This document shows positions 54,360-62,945 of a stretch of DNA of 64,000 nucleotides, piece after piece. How positions within the stretch are numbered: the stretch's first letter is position 1; every line of letters begins with the position of its first letter. The stretch is taken from contig JAHZJB010000002.1 in NCBI GenBank assembly GCA_022601135.1, forward strand, positions 18,389-82,388. The letters run 5' to 3'. A program made the position numbers and the translations under genes. The stretch is from Actinomycetes bacterium (GTDB taxonomy: Bacteria; Actinomycetota; Actinomycetes; Mycobacteriales; Mycobacteriaceae). The notes beneath the pieces were generated by a model. It was not told where the DNA came from. It ran no database searches and was given only the letters and a program-made list of their open reading frames with translations.

Positions 54360-55962
54360 TCAGAGTGGACCCACGCCGCGCGCCGCGCGGACCGTCACGT
54401 CCACCAAGGCCGGCCCCGCAGATGTCAACGCGGACCTCAGGGCGTCGAACAGCCGGCTGCAACTGTCAATGCGCACGGCGGCCAACCCCATCCCCTGTGC
54501 CACCGCGACTAAATCGATCCCGGGCAAGTCAAGGCTCGTCTCGATGGCGGCAGGAAAGGACGGGATCTGAAAGAGTGTCTTGAATTGTTTCATCGCACTG
54601 TATTCGGCGTTGTTCAACACGACCACGGTCAGCGGAACTCGATACTTGGCGGCAGTCCAAAGCGCCTGTATCGAGTACATCATCGACCCGTCGCCGATGA
54701 CTGCGACCGTGCGGTGTTCCGGGTCGGCCATCGCGACTCCGACCGCGGCGGGCAGACCCCAGCCCAGACCACCGCTGAAACCGTTGAAGAAGCCACCCGG
54801 CTCTGCGATCGGCAGATGGGTCCGCAGCGCTGTTCGGTAGGACGGCGCCTCCTCGACAACGACGCTTCTGGCCGGCATCAACTCGCCCAGTAGATGCAGC
54901 ACCGCCTCGCCGCTCATCGGGTCGACCAACTGCGGCGGGGTCGGGCGCTCCCACCGCGGTGGCCCCGCCCGATTGGCCGCTGGCAGCGCCGATACGAGAT
55001 CGCGTAAGCCCAATCGCGCTGAACAGAGCAAACTTTTACCGACCGGCGCCGAAAAGGCATGCGTCGGGTTGTCTGTGATATGCAGTGCGACAGTACCGTT
55101 GGGCAGAAACGGACCTTCGGTGTGGACGTGGTAGGTGAACAGCTGCGCGCCTGCCACCAGCACTACGTCGTGACCGTCTAGTTGGCGGACAATTTCTTCG
55201 CGGCTCGCGGTAAGAAAACCCTGAAACAGTTGATGGCGTTCAGGGAAGCTGCACCGTGATGACCATGGCGCCGCATAGACCGCGGCGCTGAGTCGCTCGG
55301 CGAGTGCGACGGCGTCCCACCCCGCATCGTCGCTGTCGACCTGCGGCCCAACGATGATGGCGGGGGCTGTTGCAGCAGACGTGTTTCGGCGAAGTGGGCG
55401 ATCGCGTCGGGGGCAGCGCCCAGTGCGGGTACCACCGTGTGCGTCGGTACCGGAGCCGGGTCGCCGTCCCAGTCATCCTCGGGGATTGAGACGAATGTCG
55501 GACCGCAGGGCGGTGTGGTCGCAGCCAGCAGTGCCCGCGCCATCGCTCCGGGAACGTCGGCTGCCCGTGCGGGTTCGATCGCCCACTTGACGTAGGGCTG
55601 CGGAAGCAGAGTGGATTGCGGGGAGGCCAGATACGGTTCGGTTGGCAACATGGCGCGCGTCTGCTGGCCGGCCGTGACCACTAGCGGTGTCTGATTGCGC
55701 CAGGCTGTGATGATGCTGGCCATCGCGTTGCCCAGCCCCGCGGCGGTATGCACACTTGCCACACCCGGCCTTCCCGACTTCTGTGCGTAACCGTCGGCCA
55801 TGGCGACCACCGTCGCTTCCTGCAGCCCAGGACGTAATCCAGGTCCTCGGGCCACCGTACGAACATGCGCATCTCCGTCGAGCCGGGGTTGCCGAACACT
55901 CGATCGACACCGAAGCGGCGCCAGATGGCATACGTCGCCTCGGCGACAGTCTGATCGCTCAC
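54360..55962 (-). pseudogene. thiamine pyrophosphate enzyme (benzoylformate decarboxylase/acetolactate synthase-like), two frameshifts
   Basis: Three ORF-track pieces join into one about 534-aa protein from GTG 55962. The N-part RRFGVDRVFGNPGSTEMRMF and QEATVVAMADGYAQKSGRPG (with the catalytic Glu) is the benzoylformate decarboxylase/ALS pattern. The C-part AVIGDGSMMYSIQALWTAA with VVLNNAEY is the TPP-Mg2+ site. The frame changes once at the GGG read on the minus strand (55826-55828) and once at the CCCCC (55362-55366). Adding one base to each run restores the frame. Both lie in homopolymers, so sequence error is as likely as true decay. The substrate is unknown. Confidence 0.8.
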
Positions 55963-56025
55963 TTCCCTATGATCTCAACCTCGGGCCGCGCCCAACAGGG
56001 ACTTGAACAGTTTTGCTCCCCCAGG

Positions 56026-57108
56026 CTACGGCGCGAGAAACGAAATCTGTTCTGCAGGAGTCAAATTGGCATTGATATTGCCGATCAGGGAGTAGTTGTG
56101 CTCGACGGCGACCGCCCGGATGCCTGATCCGGGATCGAAATTCAGCTCGTTGAGGTTGACCCAGACGATATTGGGGCTGAGGGTGGATTCGAAATAGTAG
56201 ACCCTGGTAGTCGAGTCAGCGACCGAACGCCAGTATGTCGGCGAGAGGTTGGGGTGCTGCGGGTCGCCCACACCCCAGGGCACTGACACATTGCGGATCA
56301 CGCTCAGAACCCCTGCTACGGCTTGTCGTTCGTTGGTGGTCTGCGGGAGTTTGCTCAGGTAGTAGCTGGCCCGGACGAATCGGTCTTTGGACTGAATCGA
56401 TCCAGGGAGATTCGTGTTCAGGTCCTGGCCCTGCCATGCGGCATTGAGTTGGAGTTGCTCGTCGTAGGTCGGGCTGTTGGTCATGACCTGGTACTGGCGG
56501 CCGTGATGGATCACCGGCTTGCCGTCGAGATATTCGATGATGGCTGAATCGCCGCTGGCATCACTCAGCGACATGTGCACGGTCGGTTTGGCCGAGCGGG
56601 TGGGGCCGAAATCGACTGGCACGATGTAGATGGACGGGTCGGTGAAAGCGTCTACGACTTCGCTCACCGTTGCGAAACTGGTGAGCACGTATTGCACCCA
56701 TCCGGCGAATGAGAGCCGTGGGCGGTTGTCCGACGGGGCGGGTTGCCCGAAGTCTGCCTCTCCCAGATACAGCAGATTGGCCACCAGGCCGGTTTCGTTC
56801 ATACCGTCGAACACGCCGTCGATGGGTCCGTTGGGATCGGTGGTGCCCGCGATCTCAACCGCGCCATATTTGCCGGTCCACGTCAGCGAATTGGCACCGC
56901 CCCCGCCGTCCTGCGTCGCGCCTCGCGGGATGACATAGAGATGCGAGTTGAAGGAGTACGGCCAGTCCATCGATCGACCGGTGATCACCATGCCGTCCGG
57001 GCCCAGCCAGGTCACCCGACTGCAGGCTTCGGCGGTGAGCGCGCCTGACAGCAGAAGGAATCCCGTGCACAGGGCGATCAAGATTCGTGGAACAACCCGC
57101 CGGCGCAT
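56026..57108 (-). CDS. secreted linear amide C-N hydrolase (choloylglycine hydrolase/penicillin acylase family)
   Basis: The product has 360 aa from ATG 57108, where GGAGG lies 4-5 nt upstream; the track start 57297 overlaps the next gene. A signal peptide (RILIALCTGFLLLSGALTAEA) ends directly before CSRVTW, so cleavage would expose the N-terminal nucleophile Cys required by this Ntn family. GRSMDWPYSFNSHLYVIPRG supplies the conserved Arg and Asp, and the later MTNSPTYDEQLQ is the typical Asn region. It may hydrolyse amide bonds of bile salts, penicillin V or N-acyl homoserine lactones outside the cell. Confidence 0.88.
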   Translation of the reverse strand: MRRRVVPRILIALCTGFLLLSGALTAEACSRVTWLGPDGMVITGRSMDWPYSFNSHLYVIPRGATQDGGGGANSLTWTGKYGAVEIAGTTDPNGPIDGVFDGMNETGLVANLLYLGEADFGQPAPSDNRPRLSFAGWVQYVLTSFATVSEVVDAFTDPSIYIVPVDFGPTRSAKPTVHMSLSDASGDSAIIEYLDGKPVIHHGRQYQVMTNSPTYDEQLQLNAAWQGQDLNTNLPGSIQSKDRFVRASYYLSKLPQTTNERQAVAGVLSVIRNVSVPWGVGDPQHPNLSPTYWRSVADSTTRVYYFESTLSPNIVWVNLNELNFDPGSGIRAVAVEHNYSLIGNINANLTPAEQISFLAP

Positions 57109-57271
57109 TGTGCCTCCGATGTCGCTCGCGTCGCGTGAGTGTGGGGTACCGCAGATCTTCACCTGCAAGGCGGAACCATACGGCGAAGGCGGAGAGGTGA
57201 GCTCGCCGGCGTGATCGTCCACTCGCTGGGCCTCGTGAAGGGCAGCATGGTCGCGTTCCAGTTCGGCTCTG

Positions 57272-59338
57272 TCAGCTGGTCTTTCGCCGGCGAACAAGAA
57301 GCACTGTCACGAACAGTACGGCGAAGGTTTGCTGGGAGGAAACCATCGTGTAGCCGAGGTCGGTGAAGATGCCCAGTTCGATCGGGCTGAGAGTTCTGAT
57401 GCCCTGGCCGGTGCTGACGAAGGCATTCATCATTTGGGCGTTTGAGCCGGTGAAGCTCGAGTCGCTGAGGTGCGTCACCGAACTGCCAGAGCTCCACGGG
57501 CGCGGGGTGTGGAGCGGAACGAGCCCACCGTGCGCGGCAACCGCGTTGGGTCCTGCGAAGTACAGGCCCCCGTTGCCTCCCGTCAGATTCGGGTCGTACG
57601 CGGTGTTCCATCTCAAGTCGGGCCCGATTACGCGCTCATCACTGCTGTTCGCGATGAAACTGTCGAATATCGTCCAGTCCCGGTAGTTATTCGAGCCGGC
57701 GCGATCCACGTAGGAGATGAAGCCGAACGTGTGTGCCAACTCGTGCATCGCCGTGGATTGAAAGTCGTACTGCCTGCTACCGACGGAGTTGCCCAGACTC
57801 CAGGGAGACCCGAAGTTGAAGTTGATTTCGGCGTCCGCGGCCGAGCCGTTGAAGTCGACGCCCGACAGGATCTTCTCCTGGACCACGGTCCCCAGAAAGC
57901 CGGAGGACGAACCGGCGAGTTCGCTCGAGGCCCAGGCCAGGGTCGAACTGTTCGGTGAGTTCTCCCCACTGACGTCGTAGGTCAGGGTCACCGGGGCGTC
58001 CACGACGAAATACGATGAGAGCGCTAGCGCCGCCGCTTCCAGGGCATCACGCGCGGCGCTGGACCAGTGCTGGGAACCGGTCCCATAGTTGAAGTCGAAG
58101 GTCAGTCTGGCGCCGACGGTGGGCTCGTCGGGCGGCGACTCGTTCGGGAAGGCGGCGCCGTCGTTTCCGGTGCGGCCGTTGCTTCCGAACAATCCCCCGG
58201 CTCCGCCGTCACCACCTCGGCCGGGTGCTTCGGCCGCACTCCGCGCCGAGCCACCGGCGCCGCCGTCGCCGCCGGTGCCAAAGATCAATCCGCCGCGGCC
58301 GCCATCGCCGCCACGTCCGCCCGGAACACCGTCGCCGCCGTCCCCGCCGTTGCCGAACCAGCCGGCCGATCCGCCGTTGCCCCCGTTGAAGCCGTTACCA
58401 CCGCTCCCGCCGAACAACCCGGCGTTGCCACCATGACAGGCCGAAACGCCGGGGCACGACTGGGCATCCCAGCTGAACCCGTTACCGAACAGGATTCCAC
58501 CGTTGGGATTTTCTGCGGTGCCGTCGCCGAACAGCCGATTCGTGCTGGCCGTAGCGTCGGCCGTAGCGTCGGCCGTAGATTCGGCAGAATGGTCGGGGGC
58601 AGAATGGTGGGCCGTTAGATCCCGCGCCGCACCTGTCGCCCCGTCCGTTTCGCGGACGTTGCCAACCAGCCGATGCGAGCCAGCCGCCGTCCCTCGATCC
58701 GCCGGCTGCGTCGCCGCGGTTCCGGGACCATCGCCTGTTTCGGCCGGGGCGGCAGTCACCGGTGCTGAATCGGCCGCTACGGCACGTTCGGAACCGGAAC
58801 CGGAACCGTCCGTATCCTCTACCTCTGCGACCTCTGCGACCTCTGCGACCTCTGCGACCTCTGCGACCGTGCTATCGGTTCCTGAGCTAGCCGACGCGGT
58901 GATGTCTGGCGTCGTGCCGGTCGACTCGTCCGCAACGTCGTCTGCACGGTCGTCGGCATCGATGTCTGCAGCATCGATGTGTGCGGCTTCCTCAGCAGCC
59001 GTGTCGCCCGGACCAGGCGAGGAGCCGTCCGGCGATGATGGCTCGGCCCCGCGCACCGAATCCGACGATGCCGTTTCCGTTTCCGAATCGGCCGAATCAG
59101 CGGACGAACTGCTCGGCGCGGCGGCTGAAGACGCGCTCGGCGAAGTGGAGTTTGCCGAACTGTCCGAACCGGTCGTATCGGCGAACGCTACCGCCGGCAC
59201 CGACCCGATGCCTACGCCAACCCCCAAGGCGACCGCAAGCGCGGCCACGCGTCCCACGTAGCGGGAGTACTGGGGAAGCCGACCCACAGGTACCGCCGGA
59301 TTATCGCGGTCGCTCTGCGACACATGCGTCGAACTCAT
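57272..59338 (-). CDS. PGRS-like secreted zinc metalloprotease with acidic linker and C-terminal membrane tail
   Basis: The product has about 688 aa from ATG 59338 (the track starts 14 codons earlier). A signal-like VGRVAALAVALGVGVGIGSVPAVAFAD is followed by about 190 acidic Ser/Asp/Glu/Ala-rich residues containing tandem repeats. A PE_PGRS-type glycine-rich section (GGNGGSAGWFGNGGDGGDG) comes next. The protease domain has AMHELAHTFGFISYVD, the HExxHxxGF zinc signature. The last residues FAVLFVTVLLVRRRKTS form a hydrophobic segment and basic tail. There is no PE domain, so it is not a true PE_PGRS protein. It may stay attached to the envelope. Confidence 0.85.
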   Translation of the reverse strand: MSSTHVSQSDRDNPAVPVGRLPQYSRYVGRVAALAVALGVGVGIGSVPAVAFADTTGSDSSANSTSPSASSAAAPSSSSADSADSETETASSDSVRGAEPSSPDGSSPGPGDTAAEEAAHIDAADIDADDRADDVADESTGTTPDITASASSGTDSTVAEVAEVAEVAEVAEVEDTDGSGSGSERAVAADSAPVTAAPAETGDGPGTAATQPADRGTAAGSHRLVGNVRETDGATGAARDLTAHHSAPDHSAESTADATADATASTNRLFGDGTAENPNGGILFGNGFSWDAQSCPGVSACHGGNAGLFGGSGGNGFNGGNGGSAGWFGNGGDGGDGVPGGRGGDGGRGGLIFGTGGDGGAGGSARSAAEAPGRGGDGGAGGLFGSNGRTGNDGAAFPNESPPDEPTVGARLTFDFNYGTGSQHWSSAARDALEAAALALSSYFVVDAPVTLTYDVSGENSPNSSTLAWASSELAGSSSGFLGTVVQEKILSGVDFNGSAADAEINFNFGSPWSLGNSVGSRQYDFQSTAMHELAHTFGFISYVDRAGSNNYRDWTIFDSFIANSSDERVIGPDLRWNTAYDPNLTGGNGGLYFAGPNAVAAHGGLVPLHTPRPWSSGSSVTHLSDSSFTGSNAQMMNAFVSTGQGIRTLSPIELGIFTDLGYTMVSSQQTFAVLFVTVLLVRRRKTS
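58547..58582. repeat. 12-bp tandem repeat, three copies
   Basis: GGCCGTAGCGTC occurs at 58547-58558 and 58559-58570, with a diverged third copy at 58571-58582. Read on the minus strand it encodes TADA-type repeats in the acidic linker of the metalloprotease. Confidence 0.85.
58821..58865. repeat. 9-bp tandem repeat, five copies
   Basis: ACCTCTGCG repeats five times without change. On the minus strand it encodes five AEV units in the acidic linker of the metalloprotease. The perfect identity suggests slippage and probable strain-to-strain length variation. Confidence 0.95.
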
Positions 59339-59559
59339 ATCGGGCCCCTCACCGGACTCGCCGGGACTCCACGTAATCATTCAGTATGCGATGAAGTATC
59401 GACGAACATCCCGGTTTCGCCAAAGTTAGAGCGTGTCCCGCTCAGATATCTCCCCGTGCACCGAAGTCCTGGGCGCCACGTCCCGTTGATGTGGATCTCG
59501 GTGCCGGCGCCCGGTGGATTATCGTTCACAGCCATGCAGACGAAGAATTCAGGATCCCG

Positions 59560-60393
59560 ATGAACGCCCTGGGGCTGCCCGGTGCCGCCGTTGCGATCAC
59601 CGGAGGCGCTCGAGGAATCGGGTACGCGACGGCGAAGGCCTTTATCGCCGCCGGTGCCCAGGTTTTCATCGGTGATCTCGACGCCGATCTGGCCATGACC
59701 GCCGCGGATGAACTGGGATGCCGTGGAGTCGGCTTGGACGTTCGGTCGCGTGAGTCGTTTGCCGCGTTCCTGGCGGGTGTCGGCGGACCGCTTCACGTGC
59801 TCGTGAACAACGCCGGCATCATGCCCGCCGGAAGGTTCGTCGATGAGCAGGACGCGGTCACCGATTCGATCGTCGACGTGAACCTCAACGGAGTGCTGCG
59901 CGGGACGAAGTTGGCGCTGCCCGGCATGCTCGAGCAGGGATCCGGTCATATCGTCAACGTGGCGTCGTATCTCGGAATGGTGCCCGCCGCCGGGCTGGCC
60001 ACCTACTGCGCAACCAAACATGCGGTGGTCGGTTTCAGTGAGTCGCTGCGAGACGAGCTCGCCGGCACCGGGGTGACTGTCACCGCGGTGCTGCCGTCGG
60101 CTGTGCGCACGGACCTGGTTTCCGGTGTCAAACTGGGCGGAGTGCTACCTACCGTCGACCCACAGGAGATCGCCGCTGCGGTCGTGGCCTCGTGCCACAC
60201 TCGCCCCGCGATCGTCGCCGTGCCAGGTTGGATGCGCAGCTATGAAGCCGCTGCCGCGCTTGTTCCGGACCGGCTGCTCGGCGCGGTCCGCGGCCGGCTG
60301 ACCCGCCATCGCGTTCTGCAGGCCCTCGATACCGATGCCCGGGCCGCATACGACGCACGTATTCGCCGGGGCGCCGAAGCAACCGGGGACTGA
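59560..60393 (+). CDS. short-chain dehydrogenase/reductase
   Basis: The product has 277 aa from ATG 59560; AGGA lies 5 nt upstream and the Rossmann motif starts at once (AVAITGGARGIGYATAKAF). LVNNAGIMPAG, the Ser in VNVASYLG and YCATKHAV complete the classical SDR catalytic set. It probably reduces or oxidises an alcohol or ketone with NAD(P)H. The Arg/Asp after beta-2 (IGDLDADL) favours NAD. The track's longer start at 59491 lacks support. It is divergent from the metalloprotease. Confidence 0.92.
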   Translation: MNALGLPGAAVAITGGARGIGYATAKAFIAAGAQVFIGDLDADLAMTAADELGCRGVGLDVRSRESFAAFLAGVGGPLHVLVNNAGIMPAGRFVDEQDAVTDSIVDVNLNGVLRGTKLALPGMLEQGSGHIVNVASYLGMVPAAGLATYCATKHAVVGFSESLRDELAGTGVTVTAVLPSAVRTDLVSGVKLGGVLPTVDPQEIAAAVVASCHTRPAIVAVPGWMRSYEAAAALVPDRLLGAVRGRLTRHRVLQALDTDARAAYDARIRRGAEATGD

Positions 60394-60525
60394 ACTCAAC
60401 GACCGTCCGAAGAGACCATCGCCGACGGCACGGTGGGACGATGCCGCAATCAGGCGAATTCGTGCGATTGCCTACTCCCCCGGCATACGCTGCCCATAGA
60501 GTTTGCAACCACATGGCGAGGCCGA

Positions 60526-60894
60526 ATGCCCTTAACGCAGCTACGTCGCACAGCGGCCGGGCTCTGTGCCTGCGCGGCCGGGATCGCTCTTGCGTCACCA
60601 GTGGCCGCCGCCCCCCTGGACCCGATACCGGGTAACGGTTTCTTTCTGGTCGGGCCGGATATCTCCAAGGGGCTCTACCGGACCGCAGGGACGGCGTCTG
60701 CGTGGTTGGTGTGGATCAACGATGTGCCGACAGAGGACTCGATGTGCGTGTGGTTTTCCTACAGCACGCCTGATGCGAACAAGGACAACGTCGTCGAGAC
60801 GAATATCTCGGTCGGTCCGATGTATGCGAATATCAACCCGGCGGTCAAGGCTTTCGAGTCCCGCAACTGTCAGCCCTGGACCCGGGTCACCTGA
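60526..60894 (+). CDS. small secreted mycobacterial protein of unknown function
   Basis: The product has 122 aa from ATG 60526 (MPLTQLRRTAAGLCACAAG); the track start 60433 is too long. The signal ends near SPVAA|APLDPIPGNG. The mature part has a beta-sandwich rhythm (FFLVGPDISKGLYRTAGTASAWLVWINDVPTEDSMCVWF) and a Cys pair (SMCVWF, NCQPW). It resembles small secreted mycobacterial proteins with a G-x-Y-R/T start, but no function is known to me. Confidence 0.7.
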   Translation: MPLTQLRRTAAGLCACAAGIALASPVAAAPLDPIPGNGFFLVGPDISKGLYRTAGTASAWLVWINDVPTEDSMCVWFSYSTPDANKDNVVETNISVGPMYANINPAVKAFESRNCQPWTRVT

Positions 60895-61055
60895 GCCTGC
60901 GGGGCTGCGGAAGCGCTTCGCCCTGTCATCGGGTTCCCCTGCGGTGACTTCGCGCCGTGTCTCGCCCCGTAATATCTTCCGGTGGCAGGCGGTGGCATGA
61001 ATCCGTCGTCCGTTGCCGCGATGCATTTCAACCGATTGCTGCGGGAGGTGCAACA

Positions 61056-62068
61056 GTGAGCCCGACTCACGCAGGAACGAAGGGGCAACCCCCTCATGCT
61101 CCGGGGTCCCGCGCGATGGGTTGCACCACTGTGCTTTTCGTTGCCACCGTCATGGTCGCAGTGGCCGGCTGTTCAGAGTCGGCCAGCCCGTCAAGCACAC
61201 CGGCGGAGGTCGCCGCGGCGCCCCCGGTGGCCACAGCACCCGCGCCGGCCACGGCGCCCCGCCCGCACAGCTGCAGCTGGCATCGGGCAACGCGCAGCCC
61301 CGCCTGTCCCCCGAACCGGCGCAGCTGGCCGACGACCTCGTGGCTGACGAGCACGCGCTGCGTGACCCGTCACTGCCGGAGCCCGTGGTGCTGGAGGCAG
61401 CGCGCCGCCAGCAAGCGGCCTACCGAGCGCTTGGACGACACCCCGAGTGGGATGCGATCGCCCGCCCGCGCATTCTGGCGCCGCTGCTCGAAATCTACGA
61501 CCGGAATATCGACGCGCGTCGCCAGCTCACCGCGTTGGGTGAGGCGCACCTCAAAGACACGCTGCCCGCGTGGCGGATCGTCGCGCCGACTCCCGCCGAT
61601 GAGTTGCTCGGGTACTACCGCGAGGCGGAGTCGGCCTCGGGCGTTGGCTGGGCCCATCTAGCGGCGATCAACCTGATCGAGACCGCATTCGGCCGCGTGG
61701 ACGGTGTGAGTACCGCTGGCGCGCAGGGCCCCATGCAGTTCATGCCTTCGACCTTTGCCGCCTACGGCGGGGGCGGTGACATCCTCTCTCCGCGGGACAG
61801 CATCATGGCCGCCGGCCGCTACCTTGCCGCCAACGGATTCGCCAACGATCGCGATCATGCTCTGTACCGGTACAACAACTCGGATCTGTACGTACGGGCG
61901 GTCAACGACTACGCGGCGATTTTTTCAGCTGACCCCGCAGCTTTTGCCGGGTACCACCGGTGGGATGTTTACTACCGCACCACCGCTGGGGACGTGCTCC
62001 TGCCCATCGGCTACTTCGCCCCCTCGCCGATCCCTGTCGACGAGTATCTGGCCACCCACCCGCAGTAA
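61056..62068 (+). pseudogene. lytic transglycosylase-like lipoprotein, one apparent frameshift
   Basis: GTG 61056 follows GGGAGG at 7 nt and opens a frame with a lipoprotein signal (CTTVLFVATVMVAVAGCSES, lipobox VAGC). Near 61257-61260 (CCCC) the frame must shift by one base to continue as PPAQLQLASGNAQ and the rest of the 61013-62068 track ORF. One extra C would repair it. The C-terminal domain has NLIETAFGRVDG (catalytic Glu) and GAQGPMQFMPSTFAAYG, an SLT/MltB-type lysozyme-like signature. It would cleave peptidoglycan glycan strands. Whether it is a true pseudogene or a sequence error cannot be decided here. Confidence 0.8.
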
Positions 62069-62137
62069 GCGAGTAAGTCGTTGGCATCGAAGCCGCGATC
62101 CGTGCACAGGTGCGCCCGGCGGAACTAGGCTGGTGGC

Positions 62138-62803
62138 ATGACCGATCAGGACAAGACGGCTGCCCGCCGCGAAATCACCGATGCCCTGCTGTCCGCGCTT
62201 GATAACCGCCATGAGGTGCTCGACGTGATCGTGGAAGCCGACGACCGGACCACCGCGGTCGCGGCCATCGCGGAGCTCTTGAACACTTCGGCGCGCGGTG
62301 CTGAGGCGGTCATGGGCATGGCGTTCGATCAATTGACGAAGGACTCGCGGCGCAAAATTGCCGCGGAACTTGACGACCTCAACAGCCAACTGACGTTCAT
62401 GATGAACGAGCGACCCGCGAGTTCGGATGACAGCTTGACCCTGCGGCCGTTCGCCGGTGGTCCGGATCAGGACATCTTCGCCGTCAGATTGGACGAGGTC
62501 GGTGCCGCGGGCGATGGATCCGGTCAGCCCGCCAAGCCCCTCGCCGATGAGATCCGCGCCGCGCAGCGTCGCATCGGCGAGGAGGAGGCCGCCTGGTTCG
62601 TGGCCGTGGTGGAGACCGCGAAGGTCGGGTTGGTGTTCGGGGAACTGGAACGCGGCGAGGTGAACGTCAGAATCTGGATACACCCCGAGCATCGGAAGAA
62701 GGGCTACGGTACCGCCGCGCTGCGGCGGTCCCGCTCGGAGATGGCGGCCTGCTTTCCCGCCGTTCCGATGGTGGTCCGCGACCCAAACGCCAGTCCGGCC
62801 TAG
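62138..62803 (+). CDS. GNAT-type acetyltransferase with a gyrase-A-tail-like N-terminal domain
   Basis: The product has 221 aa. The N-terminal 80 residues (REITDALLSALDNRHEVLDVIVEADDRTTAVAAIAELLN and MGMAFDQLTKDSRRKIAAELDDLN) resemble the GyrA/ParC coiled-coil tail that ends in the HVVEGLLKALDNIDEVI motif. Residues 140-215 are GNAT-like, with VGLVFGELERGEVNVRIWIHPEHRKKGYGTAAL supplying the acetyl-CoA pyrophosphate loop (KKGYGT). This gene could acetylate an unknown small molecule or protein. It precedes htpG on the same strand. Confidence 0.78.
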   Translation: MTDQDKTAARREITDALLSALDNRHEVLDVIVEADDRTTAVAAIAELLNTSARGAEAVMGMAFDQLTKDSRRKIAAELDDLNSQLTFMMNERPASSDDSLTLRPFAGGPDQDIFAVRLDEVGAAGDGSGQPAKPLADEIRAAQRRIGEEEAAWFVAVVETAKVGLVFGELERGEVNVRIWIHPEHRKKGYGTAALRRSRSEMAACFPAVPMVVRDPNASPA

Positions 62804-62815
62804 TGCCCGACTAAT

Positions 62816-62837
62816 CCGGCCGGTAGCCTGCGGCCGG
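62816..62837 (+). terminator. GC-rich hairpin after the GNAT gene
   Basis: CCGGCCG (62816-62822) and CGGCCGG (62831-62837) are perfect 7-bp arms around an 8-nt loop. It starts 12 bp after the stop and lacks a U-tract. It may act as a terminator between the GNAT gene and htpG. Confidence 0.5.
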
Positions 62838-62945
62838 GGAGTTGGCCGACGGCGGGAAGCGGGTTTGCCGCACGTCGCCGACGCGCGCGCTGCGTATCAT
62901 CTGCCCGAGTACCCGCTTGGAAAGCTGTCTTGAGGAACGGAATCA

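Noticed and set aside
55362-55828. Programmed ribosomal frameshifting in the TPP enzyme
   Set aside because: No slippery heptamer with a downstream structure was evident, and two separate shifts are needed in an enzyme family that does not use them.
57272-59338. Assignment as a true PE_PGRS protein
   Set aside because: There is a PGRS-like glycine section but no N-terminal PE domain; a general signal peptide and acidic linker are present instead.
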